Shown here in pieces: positions 23,781-32,501 of a DNA stretch of 37,279 bases. The notes beneath the pieces are model-generated. The model saw only the letters and a program-made list of their open reading frames with translations, was not told the origin of the DNA and did no database searches. Source of the DNA: Parcubacteria group bacterium ADurb.Bin115. GTDB taxonomy: Bacteria > Patescibacteriota > Patescibacteriia > Patescibacteriales > UBA12465. The position numbers and the translations under genes were made by a program. Numbering within the stretch: position 1 is the first letter of the stretch; each line of letters starts with the position of its first letter. The stretch spans positions 1 through 37,279 of the forward strand of contig MWDX01000007.1 in assembly GCA_002070735.1 (NCBI GenBank), given 5' to 3'.

Positions 23781-25028
23781 TTATTCGTAACGCAAAGCTT
23801 CAATCGGGCTTAAACGACTGGCGCGGCGCGCCGGATAATAACCAAAAATCATACCAATAAGAGTTGATAACCCAACAGCTAGCAAAACAGAAGACAAAGA
23901 AACGATAAAATCCCAGCGATAGCCGAGAGAACGAACAATTAAAGCGGCTAAATAGGAAATAAAAACACCTGCCAATAATCCAATTAAACCGCCGATTAAA
24001 GTCAAAGCAATCGCCTCAAATAAAAATTGGCTAAGAACCTGGCTATTAGTTGCTCCCAATGCCTTGCGCAATCCGATCTCCCGAGTACGCTCAGTAACAC
24101 TCACTAGCATGATATTCATAATGCCGATTCCGCCTACCAGCAAAGACAAGGCGGCCATCGCCGCCAAGAAATAACGCAAAGCATCGGTAATACTGGTAAC
24201 TAAATCCAAAGCATCGCGGAAACTCCGGACAGAAAAATCATCATCTTCCGGATTATCAATATCGTGTCTTTCGCGCAAAGTCTGACGAATCGCCTCCATA
24301 CTTTCTTCGATATTTTCCACATTATCAACCTTAACCTTAATATTGCTTAAATAATTAACGCCAGCAATATCTTTCTGAGCAAAAGACAAGGGCACAAAAA
24401 CTAAATTATCATAATTAGAAAAACCGACCTGCCCTCTTTCCTTCATTACACCGATAACAATCGCACTTTGATTTTTTATCTTTATCTTCTGGCCAATAGG
24501 ATCGTTGCCGCCAAAAAGTTCAGCAGCAACCGTACTACCAAGAACCGCTAGCCGTAAATTAGCCGACATCTCTTCTTTGCTTAAAAAACGTCCAGCGGCA
24601 AGTTCTCCACCGTCAAGTTCCAAATAATCCCCGTTTATTCCTTGTAAGGTCGTATCATAACTTTGATCGCGCCAAGACAAGGAAACGCTAGTTTGGTAAT
24701 AAGCAACTATTGCCGTGAGATGAGGCAGATTCTTTGTATTACGAAAAGCCTCAGCATCACTCAGCTTCAAACTAGTAACTTTAACCCCAAAAACGGAAGA
24801 TGGCGGTCCCTTGGCGTCCGACTGTCCCGGTAAAACGCCTATAAGGTCGCCGCCGAAACCATCCAACTGACTCAAAATTAAAGACTGAGCACCGGCTCCT
24901 AAAGACATAATCAAGACAACGGCACCGACGCCGATAATAATTCCGAGCATCGTTAAAAAACTCCGGGTCTTATTGCTCAACAAGGCCCGGGAAACTAAAA
25001 CCAAAAGCTGTCGGAAATTTTCCCACAT
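23781..25028 (-). CDS. MacB-type ABC transporter permease, first copy
   Basis: This is a 415-residue paralogue of the following permease. It has an N-terminal TM (FLTMLGIIIGVGAVVLIMSLGAG), a PCD domain including VTSLKLSDAEAF and LAVLGSTVAAELFGG, and C-terminal FtsX TMs with MAALSLLVGGIGIMNIMLVSVTERTREIGLRKALGAT, ending GYYPARRASRLSPIEALRYE. The coupling helix motif is intact. It lies 3 nt after the ATPase gene. The two permeases share layout and many motifs but differ in the extracytoplasmic domain, consistent with an old tandem duplication. Confidence 0.93.
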   Translation of the reverse strand: MWENFRQLLVLVSRALLSNKTRSFLTMLGIIIGVGAVVLIMSLGAGAQSLILSQLDGFGGDLIGVLPGQSDAKGPPSSVFGVKVTSLKLSDAEAFRNTKNLPHLTAIVAYYQTSVSLSWRDQSYDTTLQGINGDYLELDGGELAAGRFLSKEEMSANLRLAVLGSTVAAELFGGNDPIGQKIKIKNQSAIVIGVMKERGQVGFSNYDNLVFVPLSFAQKDIAGVNYLSNIKVKVDNVENIEESMEAIRQTLRERHDIDNPEDDDFSVRSFRDALDLVTSITDALRYFLAAMAALSLLVGGIGIMNIMLVSVTERTREIGLRKALGATNSQVLSQFLFEAIALTLIGGLIGLLAGVFISYLAALIVRSLGYRWDFIVSLSSVLLAVGLSTLIGMIFGYYPARRASRLSPIEALRYE

Positions 25029-25031
25029 AAA

Positions 25032-25754
25032 TCACTTCAAAAGTTCACCATCTTTGGCAAAACGACGGTTTTTAACCGCCTTATCACTGACAATCCTGCC
25101 GTCATGAACCTGGATAATGCGCTGAGCATGTTCAGCCGTAAAGGTTTCATGAGTCACTAATATAATAGTCTTACCTCTAGCATTTAGTTCCTGCAATATC
25201 TGTATAACCTGAACACCAGATTTTGAATCAAGATTTCCTGTCGGCTCATCAGCAAAAATTAGAGCCGGATCATTGACTAAAGCGCGAGCAATTGCCACGC
25301 GCTGCTTCTCTCCTCCGGAAATCTGGTTGGAAAAATAAGAAAGACGATGATCAAGACCGACGCTCTTTAAAACTTTACGCGCCCGCTCATCCATATTTTT
25401 TTTGTTAGTTGAATAGATTAAAGGCAACTTCACGTTATCAAGCACACTGGTACGGGCCAGAAGATTAAAAGCCTGAAAAACGAAACCTATTTTTTGATTA
25501 CGCAAATGCGCCAATTCTTCATCATTCAAATCACCAATGTTCTTGCCGGCAAAATTATAAATACCACTGCTTGAACGCTCCAAGAGACCTAAAATATGCA
25601 TTAGGGTAGACTTGCCGGAACCAGATGGGCCCATAATAGAAACGAATTCCCCTGTATTTACTTGAAAACTTATATCTTTTAAAACTTCAGTCACCAAATC
25701 GCCACTAACATAAGTCTTGGAGAGATTTTTTATATCCAATAAAACTTTGGCCAT
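25032..25754 (-). CDS. ABC transporter ATPase, LolD/MacB type
   Basis: This 240-residue ATP-binding subunit powers the two permeases. Walker A is GPSGSGKST, the Q-loop is in [13 protein letters not shown], the signature is [14 protein letters not shown], Walker B is [14 protein letters not shown] and the H-loop is LVTHE. The LLxR and NVxLPLIY stretch after the Q-loop is typical of the LolD/MacB family. It follows the adaptor gene with an 8-nt gap and precedes the permeases. All catalytic motifs are intact. Confidence 0.95.
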   Translation of the reverse strand: MAKVLLDIKNLSKTYVSGDLVTEVLKDISFQVNTGEFVSIMGPSGSGKSTLMHILGLLERSSSGIYNFAGKNIGDLNDEELAHLRNQKIGFVFQAFNLLARTSVLDNVKLPLIYSTNKKNMDERARKVLKSVGLDHRLSYFSNQISGGEKQRVAIARALVNDPALIFADEPTGNLDSKSGVQVIQILQELNARGKTIILVTHETFTAEHAQRIIQVHDGRIVSDKAVKNRRFAKDGELLK

Positions 25755-25762
25755 AATTCTTA

Positions 25763-27697
25763 TTAATTAGAGGCGCTATTTTTAACAAATGTAATCGCTA
25801 TATCGCCCGGTCTTAAACCGCTAACTACCTCTATCATGCCCTCGTCTCCGCGCATGCCAGTTTCCACTACTTGCTCTTGCACCACTCCGTTAACCAGCAA
25901 ACGTACAATTTTCTGCCCGTCTTGTTCAATAATGGCCCGAGCCGGAACTTGCACAACCTCATCACGCTTATCGGTGGTAATAATAATATTAGCAGTCATA
26001 CCCGCCTTTAAAGATAAATTCCGACTCTCAACCTTATTTAAAGTATCTCCTAAATCAGAAAAATCAATTTTTACTTTATAATAAACCACGTCTTGAATAA
26101 GGGTCTGTGCCGGTTCAATGAAGCTAACTTTGCCTTTTAAAATAAAATCATCAGGAAAAGCGTCAAAAGTAATATCAACATCATCACCAAGCTCGACCTT
26201 GCTGATATTTGATTCAGCAATATCTACTTCAACATTAAAACTATTATTTACTAAAATTATAATCATCGCTTTTCCGCCAGCGCTGAACTGTTCTCCAATT
26301 TCATAATTAACCGCCGTCACAACACCGTCTAAAGGGGCGGTTAAAACTGTATCGCTAATCTGTTGTTCAATGCCGGCCAGACTGGCTTGAGCCTGACTGA
26401 CCTGGGCTTGCGCTAAAGCGACATCCTGAGAACGTGCCGGAGCAACAGTGTTATTAAGCTGGGCTTGCGCTAAAGCTAAATTTTGATTAGCACTATCTAA
26501 ACGAGCTTGAGCAGAAGCAATTTGCTGATCGCCACTTAAGCGCAAACTATTTAAATTATTTTTAGCGGCCAAGATGGCATTACTTAGAGCAGATTGTGCC
26601 TGATTTAAATTATCTTGTGCGACTGCTATCGAGGTGTCTTGACTAAGTAGAGCGTTATGAAAAGCCTGAATAGAATTTTCAATACCGCTAATAGCCGTAT
26701 TAATTTGGGAAGACTGGCCACTAATAAGGCTCTTATATGAATCCAATTTTGTTTGAGAAAAATCAACACTGGTAATAGTAGCCTCTAACATAGAATAAGC
26801 ATAATCCAGAGCCTGATCTGTTTGTAACAAAAGAGACAAGACGGAGGCGCCAGCACTACTGACAGCTGCTTCACTCATCAATGACTTCGCCAAATTAACG
26901 GCTTGATTAGCTGGAGAAATTAAAGCTAAAGCTTCCAGACGGGCGTCGCGGGTTTTAGCCAAAAGCGAACTATTCTTTACACTCAAGACAGGTTTAGCAT
27001 CATTATCCTCAAGAATAGTATTGATATTATCCAAAGCGATTTGTGAGCTTAATATCTTATCGCTCATAAACAAAAGCGCGGAATTGCGGGCATTGTCAAC
27101 ATTCTTTTTGCCAGTCTTCTCGGCATTATCCAAGGCGGTCTGTGCTGTCGCCACCGCTTGCTCGGATGGAGTTAAAGTTGAACTTGAATTAAGCTCCAAA
27201 TCAGATAAAGTCTTTTCTGCTTGACGGATGTTTTCCGCTACGCTTTGGCGCGTCTTTTCCAAATTGACCTTAGCGGAATCTACCTCGGCCTGTGCCTGAT
27301 TAACGGTAGAACGACTGATTGCCACCGTCTGGGTGCTAGCGCCAGCCAAAATTTTAGACAAAGATGCTTGGGCAATCTGCAAACCTGCTTCCGCTTCTAG
27401 CTTTTTAGTCTGCAGAGAACTATCGTCAAGAGCGGCCAGAACAGTGCCAGCACTAACTTTATCGCCCACCTTTACTGCCACCGACTTAATCCGGCCGGAT
27501 GATAAAAAATTCAAGGCTACCTCTTTTACCGGCTTGAGAGTACCTGTTTCACTGACAGTCTGTACTAAAGGACCGGAAACAACCGTTACCGTCGAATAGA
27601 TAGGAGCCTGATTGCGTTTAGCTAGCCACCACCAGACAAGGGAGCCAATAATAAACAAGGCTAAAATTATTAATGACCATTTTTTTGATTTTTTCAT
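25763..27697 (-). CDS. HlyD/MacA-type periplasmic adaptor protein
   Basis: This is the adaptor for the downstream ABC exporter. The start is ATG 27697 (MKKSKKWS), four codons inside the longer frame. An N-terminal TM anchor (LIILALFIIGSLVWWW) is followed by a lipoyl-like half (LKPVKEVALNFLSSGRIKSVAVKVGDKVSAG). A very long Ala/Gln/Ser-rich helical hairpin spans about residues 90-450, then the second barrel half (LTAPLDGVVTAVNYEIGEQFSAGG), a beta-barrel and a membrane-proximal domain. At 644 residues it is far longer than MacA (about 370), as is the RND adaptor here. It is the first gene of a four-gene operon with an extended -10 promoter. Confidence 0.92.
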   Translation of the reverse strand: MKKSKKWSLIILALFIIGSLVWWWLAKRNQAPIYSTVTVVSGPLVQTVSETGTLKPVKEVALNFLSSGRIKSVAVKVGDKVSAGTVLAALDDSSLQTKKLEAEAGLQIAQASLSKILAGASTQTVAISRSTVNQAQAEVDSAKVNLEKTRQSVAENIRQAEKTLSDLELNSSSTLTPSEQAVATAQTALDNAEKTGKKNVDNARNSALLFMSDKILSSQIALDNINTILEDNDAKPVLSVKNSSLLAKTRDARLEALALISPANQAVNLAKSLMSEAAVSSAGASVLSLLLQTDQALDYAYSMLEATITSVDFSQTKLDSYKSLISGQSSQINTAISGIENSIQAFHNALLSQDTSIAVAQDNLNQAQSALSNAILAAKNNLNSLRLSGDQQIASAQARLDSANQNLALAQAQLNNTVAPARSQDVALAQAQVSQAQASLAGIEQQISDTVLTAPLDGVVTAVNYEIGEQFSAGGKAMIIILVNNSFNVEVDIAESNISKVELGDDVDITFDAFPDDFILKGKVSFIEPAQTLIQDVVYYKVKIDFSDLGDTLNKVESRNLSLKAGMTANIIITTDKRDEVVQVPARAIIEQDGQKIVRLLVNGVVQEQVVETGMRGDEGMIEVVSGLRPGDIAITFVKNSASN

Positions 27698-27734
27698 AAA
27701 AACAAACAAAATATAAATATCTCAATCTGTATTT

Positions 27735-27743
27735 ATTATAACA
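27735..27743 (-). promoter_or_regulatory. Extended -10 promoter of the MacAB-type operon
   Basis: On the minus strand TGTTATAAT (TATAAT at 27735-27740) puts the start near 27728, giving a leader of about 31 nt before the adaptor ATG. No good -35 is seen. The remaining sequence to 27891 shows no gene. Confidence 0.6.
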
Positions 27744-27891
27744 GAAAAACAATCAGGAAGGAAAAAAGAAAATTACACTGATTGCTGGTCTAGAGATTAA
27801 AAACTGCTCCTTATAACAATGTTCACCTTAAAAAGACCAATATTTTCTGTTAAACAAATCGGTAATCCTTTTGTGTTGAATTTCAAGTTTT

Positions 27892-28425
27892 TTACAACTT
27901 ACGCAATAAACGGCGGCGATTTTCATAATCAGGAATCGTCCGCGCTACCAGTTTCCAGAAAGCCGGGCTATGGTTAAATTCTCCCAGATGGCAGAGCTCA
28001 TGTACAATCAGATAATCTGCCAAATTTGGAGGCAAGAACACTAACCGGTAGTTAAAATTAAGGCCGCCATTTCTTGAACAACTTCCCCAGCGGCTACGCT
28101 GATCGCGAATACTTAAACGTCTAAATTTAAAATTATAGAACTGATTAAAATAATCAAGCCGAGGAACTACCAAGGCGCGCGCCTTTTCCTTGTTGCGCAA
28201 ATAATCTTCTCGACCACCGCGGCGAAAATAATTATCATCACTGGCTCGCCCTTTCTGCCATTGCGCTTTTAGCCAATCTGCTTTTGTATGTAAAAAATAA
28301 CGAGCCGCTTTTTCCGAGACCCAAAAAGGTCTGGTTAATAAAACGCTCCCGTCCGCGCCGATACTAAGGCGTAAATGACGGGAACGGCGAACCCTCTTCA
28401 ATATTATCTTAATTTCAGACATCAC
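27892..28425 (-). CDS. YgjP-like zinc metallopeptidase (DUF45)
   Basis: This 177-residue protein of the YgjP/SprT-like DUF45 family (PF01863) carries the zinc motif HELCHLGEFNHSPAFW, in which both His, the catalytic Glu and the downstream His in NHSPAFW are present. Upstream are RRSRHLRLSIGADG near the N-terminus and RWGSCSRNGGLNFNYRLVFLPP, both family hallmarks. These proteins are thought to be cytosolic zinc peptidases, often linked with restriction or protein quality control, but the substrate is unknown. Starts at 28425 or 28422 are both possible. It follows the alpha/beta hydrolase with a 9-nt gap and is probably cotranscribed. Confidence 0.92.
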   Translation of the reverse strand: MMSEIKIILKRVRRSRHLRLSIGADGSVLLTRPFWVSEKAARYFLHTKADWLKAQWQKGRASDDNYFRRGGREDYLRNKEKARALVVPRLDYFNQFYNFKFRRLSIRDQRSRWGSCSRNGGLNFNYRLVFLPPNLADYLIVHELCHLGEFNHSPAFWKLVARTIPDYENRRRLLRKL

Positions 28426-28434
28426 AATAAAAAA

Positions 28435-29304
28435 TTATTTAATCGTCTGCGACCAGCGACGAATAAGAGAAGCGACCTTTCTTTCTTCACCCTCAAAACC
28501 ATGGCCGATACCCTTAATCAAAGCACTCTTGTTATACTTCCCTGTCTTTAGCTGCCCATCAAACCAAGTTTTTATGTCCCGTGCCGGCCGATCGGCAAAT
28601 TCGTCAAATTCAGCCAGAATGCTCAATATCGGCCTTTTTACCGCCCGCAAAGTCTTAGGTTTTTTACCGGAAGCATAAGTAAATATTTCTTCGGCGCTCT
28701 CGGCTGTATATAAACTAAGAAAACGCTGGGCGTCGAGCGGTGCCGGCCAAAGAGTGGACGGTAATAAATCATGAGGACGCCCGCTTTCCTTTAATCTTTT
28801 AGCAAAAGCCAAAGCGCGAAGATATCTTTCCCTATTTTGGGGACGTAACACATTAGAATAATCGCTAATCGGCGCCAATAATATCGCCCCCTTAACTCTT
28901 ACTCGTGGCCTCTTCGCTAAATAATAAACACTCTTCTGACAACCGGTGGAATGGCCGAGCAGAAAAATACGTCTAACTCCTTGAGAGCGAGCATAAGCGA
29001 CCGCGCCATCAATATCATCAACGCAATCGCTAAAAACTTCATGCGCCGCGCCAGCGGGAAAATATTTTTTGTTTTTCCCTTCTCCTTGCTTCAAATAATT
29101 AATTGTACCGAAACCGCGATTATTAAAAGCCAAAACAGCGTTTTTCCCTGAAGCCAATAATGAAATTAAATGATGCCGCGAAAAAATACTTCCGCCCAAG
29201 CCATGGATAAAAATATAAAGTGTTTCTGGCTTGAGTGTTCCCAACCAAACGCCGTTAAGCTTCATCTTTTTGGCTATAGGGAAAGAAAATAAAGAGATAG
29301 ACAT
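28435..29304 (-). CDS. Alpha/beta-fold hydrolase
   Basis: This is a 289-residue hydrolase-fold protein. The oxyanion segment is FIHGLGGSIFSRHH, the nucleophile elbow is LLGHSTGCQKSVYYL (Ser of G-H-S-T-G) and the acid is probably in LAEFDEFADRP; the catalytic His is in GIGHGFEGEE near the C-terminus. The HSTGCQ elbow recalls the DUF1749/SidJ-like esterase group. It has no signal peptide and should be cytosolic. The substrate is unknown. A TATAAT lies about 45 nt upstream of the ATG on the minus strand. The ATG at 29304 is used; an internal Met 12 codons downstream is an alternative. Confidence 0.88.
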   Translation of the reverse strand: MSISLFSFPIAKKMKLNGVWLGTLKPETLYIFIHGLGGSIFSRHHLISLLASGKNAVLAFNNRGFGTINYLKQGEGKNKKYFPAGAAHEVFSDCVDDIDGAVAYARSQGVRRIFLLGHSTGCQKSVYYLAKRPRVRVKGAILLAPISDYSNVLRPQNRERYLRALAFAKRLKESGRPHDLLPSTLWPAPLDAQRFLSLYTAESAEEIFTYASGKKPKTLRAVKRPILSILAEFDEFADRPARDIKTWFDGQLKTGKYNKSALIKGIGHGFEGEERKVASLIRRWSQTIK

Positions 29305-29399
29305 AAAAAATGCTTAAACAAATTGAATCTTAATATTATAAAGCATTATTTCTAATTAGGCTACAAACAAAAAACCGCCGTTGTTAAAGCGCCGATTTT

Positions 29400-29462
29400 T
29401 TAATACCTATTTTTCTTAAAACGAGGACGGAAAAATTTGGCCTTAAAAGCAGGACGGTGAGA
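29400..29462 (-). other. In-frame continuation of the helicase tail beyond an amber codon
   Basis: After the TAG that ends the helicase (29463-29465) the same frame continues for 20 codons to TAA at 29400-29402. It encodes SHRPAFKAKFFRPRF and then KKNRY, a Lys/Arg/Phe-rich ending of the kind found at the C-terminus of RhlE-like helicases. It may be a recent truncation, a readthrough extension or a sequencing error. Confidence 0.5.
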
Positions 29463-31169
29463 CTACGAGCTTTTAAAAATCTTGAAGCCGGAAGCGCGCA
29501 CCCCGGACCGAAGCGGTCTATTGGGTGCACGACGCTCCATTCGGTTCCCATTAATGGGAGCCGACGTTCTCTTTTTCACAGAACGGCCTTTAGCCTCTTC
29601 CTTTAAAAGATACATGGCGCGCCGGAAAGCATAGCGATTACCCCCCTCAAAAGACGGGTTGACAATTGGCGGCGTCACCTCGTAATTTTCAAAACGACGA
29701 TTATTAGACTTAGGTTTAACCTCAGAATCGTTAATAATTACTCGTGAAGTCGTTTTTTTCAACATCCCCTTACTAGAATAAGATAAGGGACGCAGGGCTG
29801 GGAAATTATTTTTAAAACTAGTTTTTTTATTAGAACTCCGAGGCTGCAAATAATCAGGCGTGGCCGTCGGATCAATTTTGTCAGGACGTTTGCGAAAACC
29901 GAGGCTATCATAGCGAGGAGCAAGGTTTTGATTAATCTTTTTTTTATGTGAGGACTGATGAATAAATTTTTTGTCCATCAATGATTTGGGCTCAATCATA
30001 GATATAGGCTTAACTTTAATCTTATTAACAGCCGACACGCCGAGGAGGCGTACAGGTAGAGTTTGGCGAATTAAACGCTCAATCTTTTGAATTTCTCTAA
30101 TCTGATCAGGAGCCACGAAAGAAACGGCTTTACCCTTTTTACCGGCACGGGCTGTCCGACCGATGCGATGAACATAATCTTCGGAATTATCAGGTAAATC
30201 GAAATTAACAACCAATTCAATGCCGCTAATATCTAAACCACGAGCAGCCACGTCTGTCGCCACTAAGATTCGATGCTGGCCACTGCGAAAACCGGCCAAA
30301 GCCGCCTGCCTTTGCGGGAAGGAAAGATTAGAATGAATTTCGGCGGCTTGATATTTTTCAGCTTGTAATCTTTTAGCTAATTTTGAGGCGCCGTGCTTGG
30401 TGCGAACAAATATCAAGACCGAAGACCGAAATTCTTTCAATAACAAAAGTAATTGCTCCCAACGGCTATCGCGCGGTAGAAGCAACATCTCTTGTTCCAC
30501 TAACTCTACTGTCGTCCCAGCCGGAGCAACCTCAATCCTTACCGGCGCCCGCAGGTGTTTCTCCGCTAATTTCATCACCGCCGCCGGCATAGTAGCGGAA
30601 AATAAAAGAGTCTGGTGCTGAGATGTAATTTTTTTTAAAACTTCTTCAATCTGCGGCGCAAAGCCCATGTCAAACATCATGTCCGCCTCGTCCAAAACCA
30701 AAACGGAAATATCATCCAAGCGAACGGAGCCGCGCTTAAGATGATCAATTAATCGCCCCGGAGTCGCGACTAAAATATGAGGGCGACGACGCAAAGCGTT
30801 AAGCTGACGGCTGATGGCTTCACCCCCGATTAAAGACACCGTACGCAAACCCAAAGGCCCGCCTAGGCTGCGCAAGCTGTTTTCTACCTGTCCCGCCAAT
30901 TCTCGAGTCGGCAATAGAATCAGACCGCGACCTTTAACAAGCGCCAAGCGCTGAAGCATGGGAATACCAAAAGCAAAAGTCTTGCCGGTACCTGTCTGAG
31001 CAATACCGACAATATCTTCACCATTTAAAGCGGCGGGAATAGCTTGATGCTGGATAGGGGTAGGCACCCTTAAACCTAAATCAAAAATCACTTTTAAAAT
31101 TGAATCCTTTATACCCAAACCGGAGAAATCTAACTTAGCTTCCGGAGAGCGCAATTCTTTCTTTAACAT
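29463..31169 (-). CDS. DEAD-box ATP-dependent RNA helicase, RhlE/CsdA-like
   Basis: This enzyme unwinds or remodels RNA in ribosome assembly, RNA decay or cold adaptation. The start is ATG 31169 (MLKKELRSPEAKLDFSGLG); the frame to 31271 has no support. The motifs are all present. The Q motif is RVPTPIQHQA and motif I is AQTGTGKTFAF, then PTREL and TPGR. Motif II is VLDEADMMFDMGF, motif III is LFSATMP, and the C-terminal motifs are RTKHG, DVAARGLDI and HRIGRTARAGK. After the core (to about residue 370) a basic, low-complexity tail of about 200 residues follows, likely an RNA-binding disordered region. It ends at a TAG after which the tail sequence continues in frame. Confidence 0.95.
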   Translation of the reverse strand: MLKKELRSPEAKLDFSGLGIKDSILKVIFDLGLRVPTPIQHQAIPAALNGEDIVGIAQTGTGKTFAFGIPMLQRLALVKGRGLILLPTRELAGQVENSLRSLGGPLGLRTVSLIGGEAISRQLNALRRRPHILVATPGRLIDHLKRGSVRLDDISVLVLDEADMMFDMGFAPQIEEVLKKITSQHQTLLFSATMPAAVMKLAEKHLRAPVRIEVAPAGTTVELVEQEMLLLPRDSRWEQLLLLLKEFRSSVLIFVRTKHGASKLAKRLQAEKYQAAEIHSNLSFPQRQAALAGFRSGQHRILVATDVAARGLDISGIELVVNFDLPDNSEDYVHRIGRTARAGKKGKAVSFVAPDQIREIQKIERLIRQTLPVRLLGVSAVNKIKVKPISMIEPKSLMDKKFIHQSSHKKKINQNLAPRYDSLGFRKRPDKIDPTATPDYLQPRSSNKKTSFKNNFPALRPLSYSSKGMLKKTTSRVIINDSEVKPKSNNRRFENYEVTPPIVNPSFEGGNRYAFRRAMYLLKEEAKGRSVKKRTSAPINGNRMERRAPNRPLRSGVRASGFKIFKSS

Positions 31170-31241
31170 AAAAAAATAAGCGGCCGTCAAGCCACTGCGA
31201 CGATTATAAAATAAAAAGATAGAGAAGCATATCTTGTTTTT

Positions 31242-31271
31242 AATATAACACAAAAACTCAATATAAGTCAA
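31242..31271 (-). promoter_or_regulatory. Promoter of the DEAD-box helicase
   Basis: On the minus strand TTGACT (31266-31271) is followed after 18 nt by TATATT (31242-31247). The start point would be near 31235 with a leader of about 66 nt, the longest clear leader of the genes here, as is common for cold-responsive helicase genes. Confidence 0.6.
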
Positions 31272-31298
31272 AGCAAAAATTTTAGAAAAATGTTTTGG

Positions 31299-31874
31299 CT
31301 AATTTTGAGTGGTTCCGGCCGAACAATCGTAGCCTTGATAAAGATCAGCGGCTAAACAGCGACGACCATCAGGTAAAGAACAAACGACATCTACAGCCGC
31401 CGACACCTCCCCTCCCAGCCAAGCGCAATATTTCTGCGCCTCCGTATCATAACCACTAGTACGCCGGCCACCGACAGGACAATCGCCATTCATCAATGCC
31501 CATTCTTCGCAAGCTTTATTATCTTCAAAATAACAAAGGCCAAACTGAGAACCATCACCTCGACTTTGGATGTGTAAATCTCCGCCTTGTGCCACGCAAT
31601 TAGCGGAGGTGGGGTTAGCAATAGCGACGCCGCTGGCTTCAATCGCCATCGGATCAACAAAAACATCGCTTTCCGAGGGGAGACTAGAAGCGGTAAACTC
31701 AGGTAGCCTTTCCGGAACAACATCGCTAGATAACCGCTCATCAATCATTATTGGCACGGCGCCATTTTCATTTTTTAAATCAATCGGAAAGAAAAAATGG
31801 AAAGATAAGAATAAAATAACAACCAAAACCAGCGAGATGATGACTGCATAAAAAGCCAGACGATTATTTTTCAT
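31299..31874 (-). CDS. Membrane-anchored DUF333 protein with two Cys-rich repeats
   Basis: The start is ATG 31874 (MKNNRLAF), followed by one TM segment (FYAVIISLVLVVILFLSFHFFF) and a low-complexity linker; the longer frame to 31907 is unlikely. The outer part holds a DUF333 unit, NPTSANCVAQGGDLHI then FGLCYFEDNKACEEWALMNGDC, and a second divergent unit, AQKYCAWLGGEVSA then CSLPDGRRC. The two units keep the C-x-x-x-G-G and C-x-x-x-D-x-x-x-C patterns, so disulfides outside the cell are likely. DUF333 proteins are small exported proteins, sometimes called hemolysin-like without solid evidence. The role here is unknown. It is divergent from greA. Confidence 0.82.
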   Translation of the reverse strand: MKNNRLAFYAVIISLVLVVILFLSFHFFFPIDLKNENGAVPIMIDERLSSDVVPERLPEFTASSLPSESDVFVDPMAIEASGVAIANPTSANCVAQGGDLHIQSRGDGSQFGLCYFEDNKACEEWALMNGDCPVGGRRTSGYDTEAQKYCAWLGGEVSAAVDVVCSLPDGRRCLAADLYQGYDCSAGTTQN

Positions 31875-31950
31875 AATGATTATCAATTTTTTATTTATAA
31901 TTTTCACATCTTTTTAAAAATCATAAACACAAACAAAATATTGCCTTTCA

Positions 31951-31980
31951 GAGACACATAGCTTATGATGAAGCTATAAT
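31951..31980 (+). promoter_or_regulatory. Promoter of greA, probably leaderless
   Basis: TTGCCT (31951-31956) and TATAAT (31975-31980) are 18 nt apart. The greA ATG is 9 nt after the -10 box, so transcription would start about 2-3 nt before the ATG. No Shine-Dalgarno sequence can fit. Confidence 0.75.
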
Positions 31981-31989
31981 ATCAATCTT

Positions 31990-32493
31990 ATGCAAACACC
32001 TATCCGCAAAGGCGACAGCCGCCTCTTTGCCCCCAAAGATTATCACCTCAGCCCTCAAAAATATGAGGAACTAAAACAAAAACTTATTCAACTCAACGCC
32101 AGAAGACCAAAAGAAGCCGCCGAAGTGAAAAGGTTGGCGGAAATGGGCGACTTTTCGGAAAATGCCGGCTACCAACTGGCTAAAGGGCGCCTGCGCGACC
32201 TAAACCAACGCCTGCTTGATTTAGAAAATCTGCTTAAGCGCGCCGAAATCATTATCCCGGATAAAAATACCGACAAGGTTAAAATCGGACATCGTGTCAC
32301 GGTTTTAAATGAAGGCAAAGAAAAAAAATATGTCATCCTCGGTGCCAGCGAAAGCGACCCGGCGGCTGGCATCATCTCCCATAATTCTCCGCTCGGCGCC
32401 GGCCTGCTCGGCAAAAAAATTAACGAAGAAATAAAAATACAAATTAATGGCCGGGAAAAAATCTATAAAATCATCAGTATCGAAGTTGACTAA
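31990..32493 (+). CDS. greA: Transcription elongation factor GreA/GreB family
   Basis: It rescues backtracked RNA polymerase by stimulating transcript cleavage. The N-terminal coiled-coil domain (about residues 10-85) has the catalytic tip GDFSENAGYQLAKGRL with the required Asp and Glu, and the surrounding pattern LNARRPKEAAEVKRLAEMGD. The C-terminal FKBP-like domain includes KIGHRVTVLNEGKEKKYVILGASE and ends with SHNSPLGAGLLGKKINEEIKI. The 167 residues are near the usual length. The start is fixed by the promoter 9 nt upstream. Confidence 0.94.
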   Translation: MQTPIRKGDSRLFAPKDYHLSPQKYEELKQKLIQLNARRPKEAAEVKRLAEMGDFSENAGYQLAKGRLRDLNQRLLDLENLLKRAEIIIPDKNTDKVKIGHRVTVLNEGKEKKYVILGASESDPAAGIISHNSPLGAGLLGKKINEEIKIQINGREKIYKIISIEVD

Positions 32494-32501
32494 ATACGTC
32501 C

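Noticed and set aside
29371-29400. Possible terminator after the helicase (A run, GC-rich core, T run)
   Set aside because: The GC-rich parts CCGCCG and GCGCCG are not complementary, so only the A/T flanks pair; it does not fold as a good terminator.
16434-29465. Genome-wide recoding of UAG as sense
   Set aside because: Two protein-like frames contain TAG (16434-16436 and 29463-29465), but one is clearly decayed with other stops and shifts, and DUF1295 and GH3 end properly at TAG.
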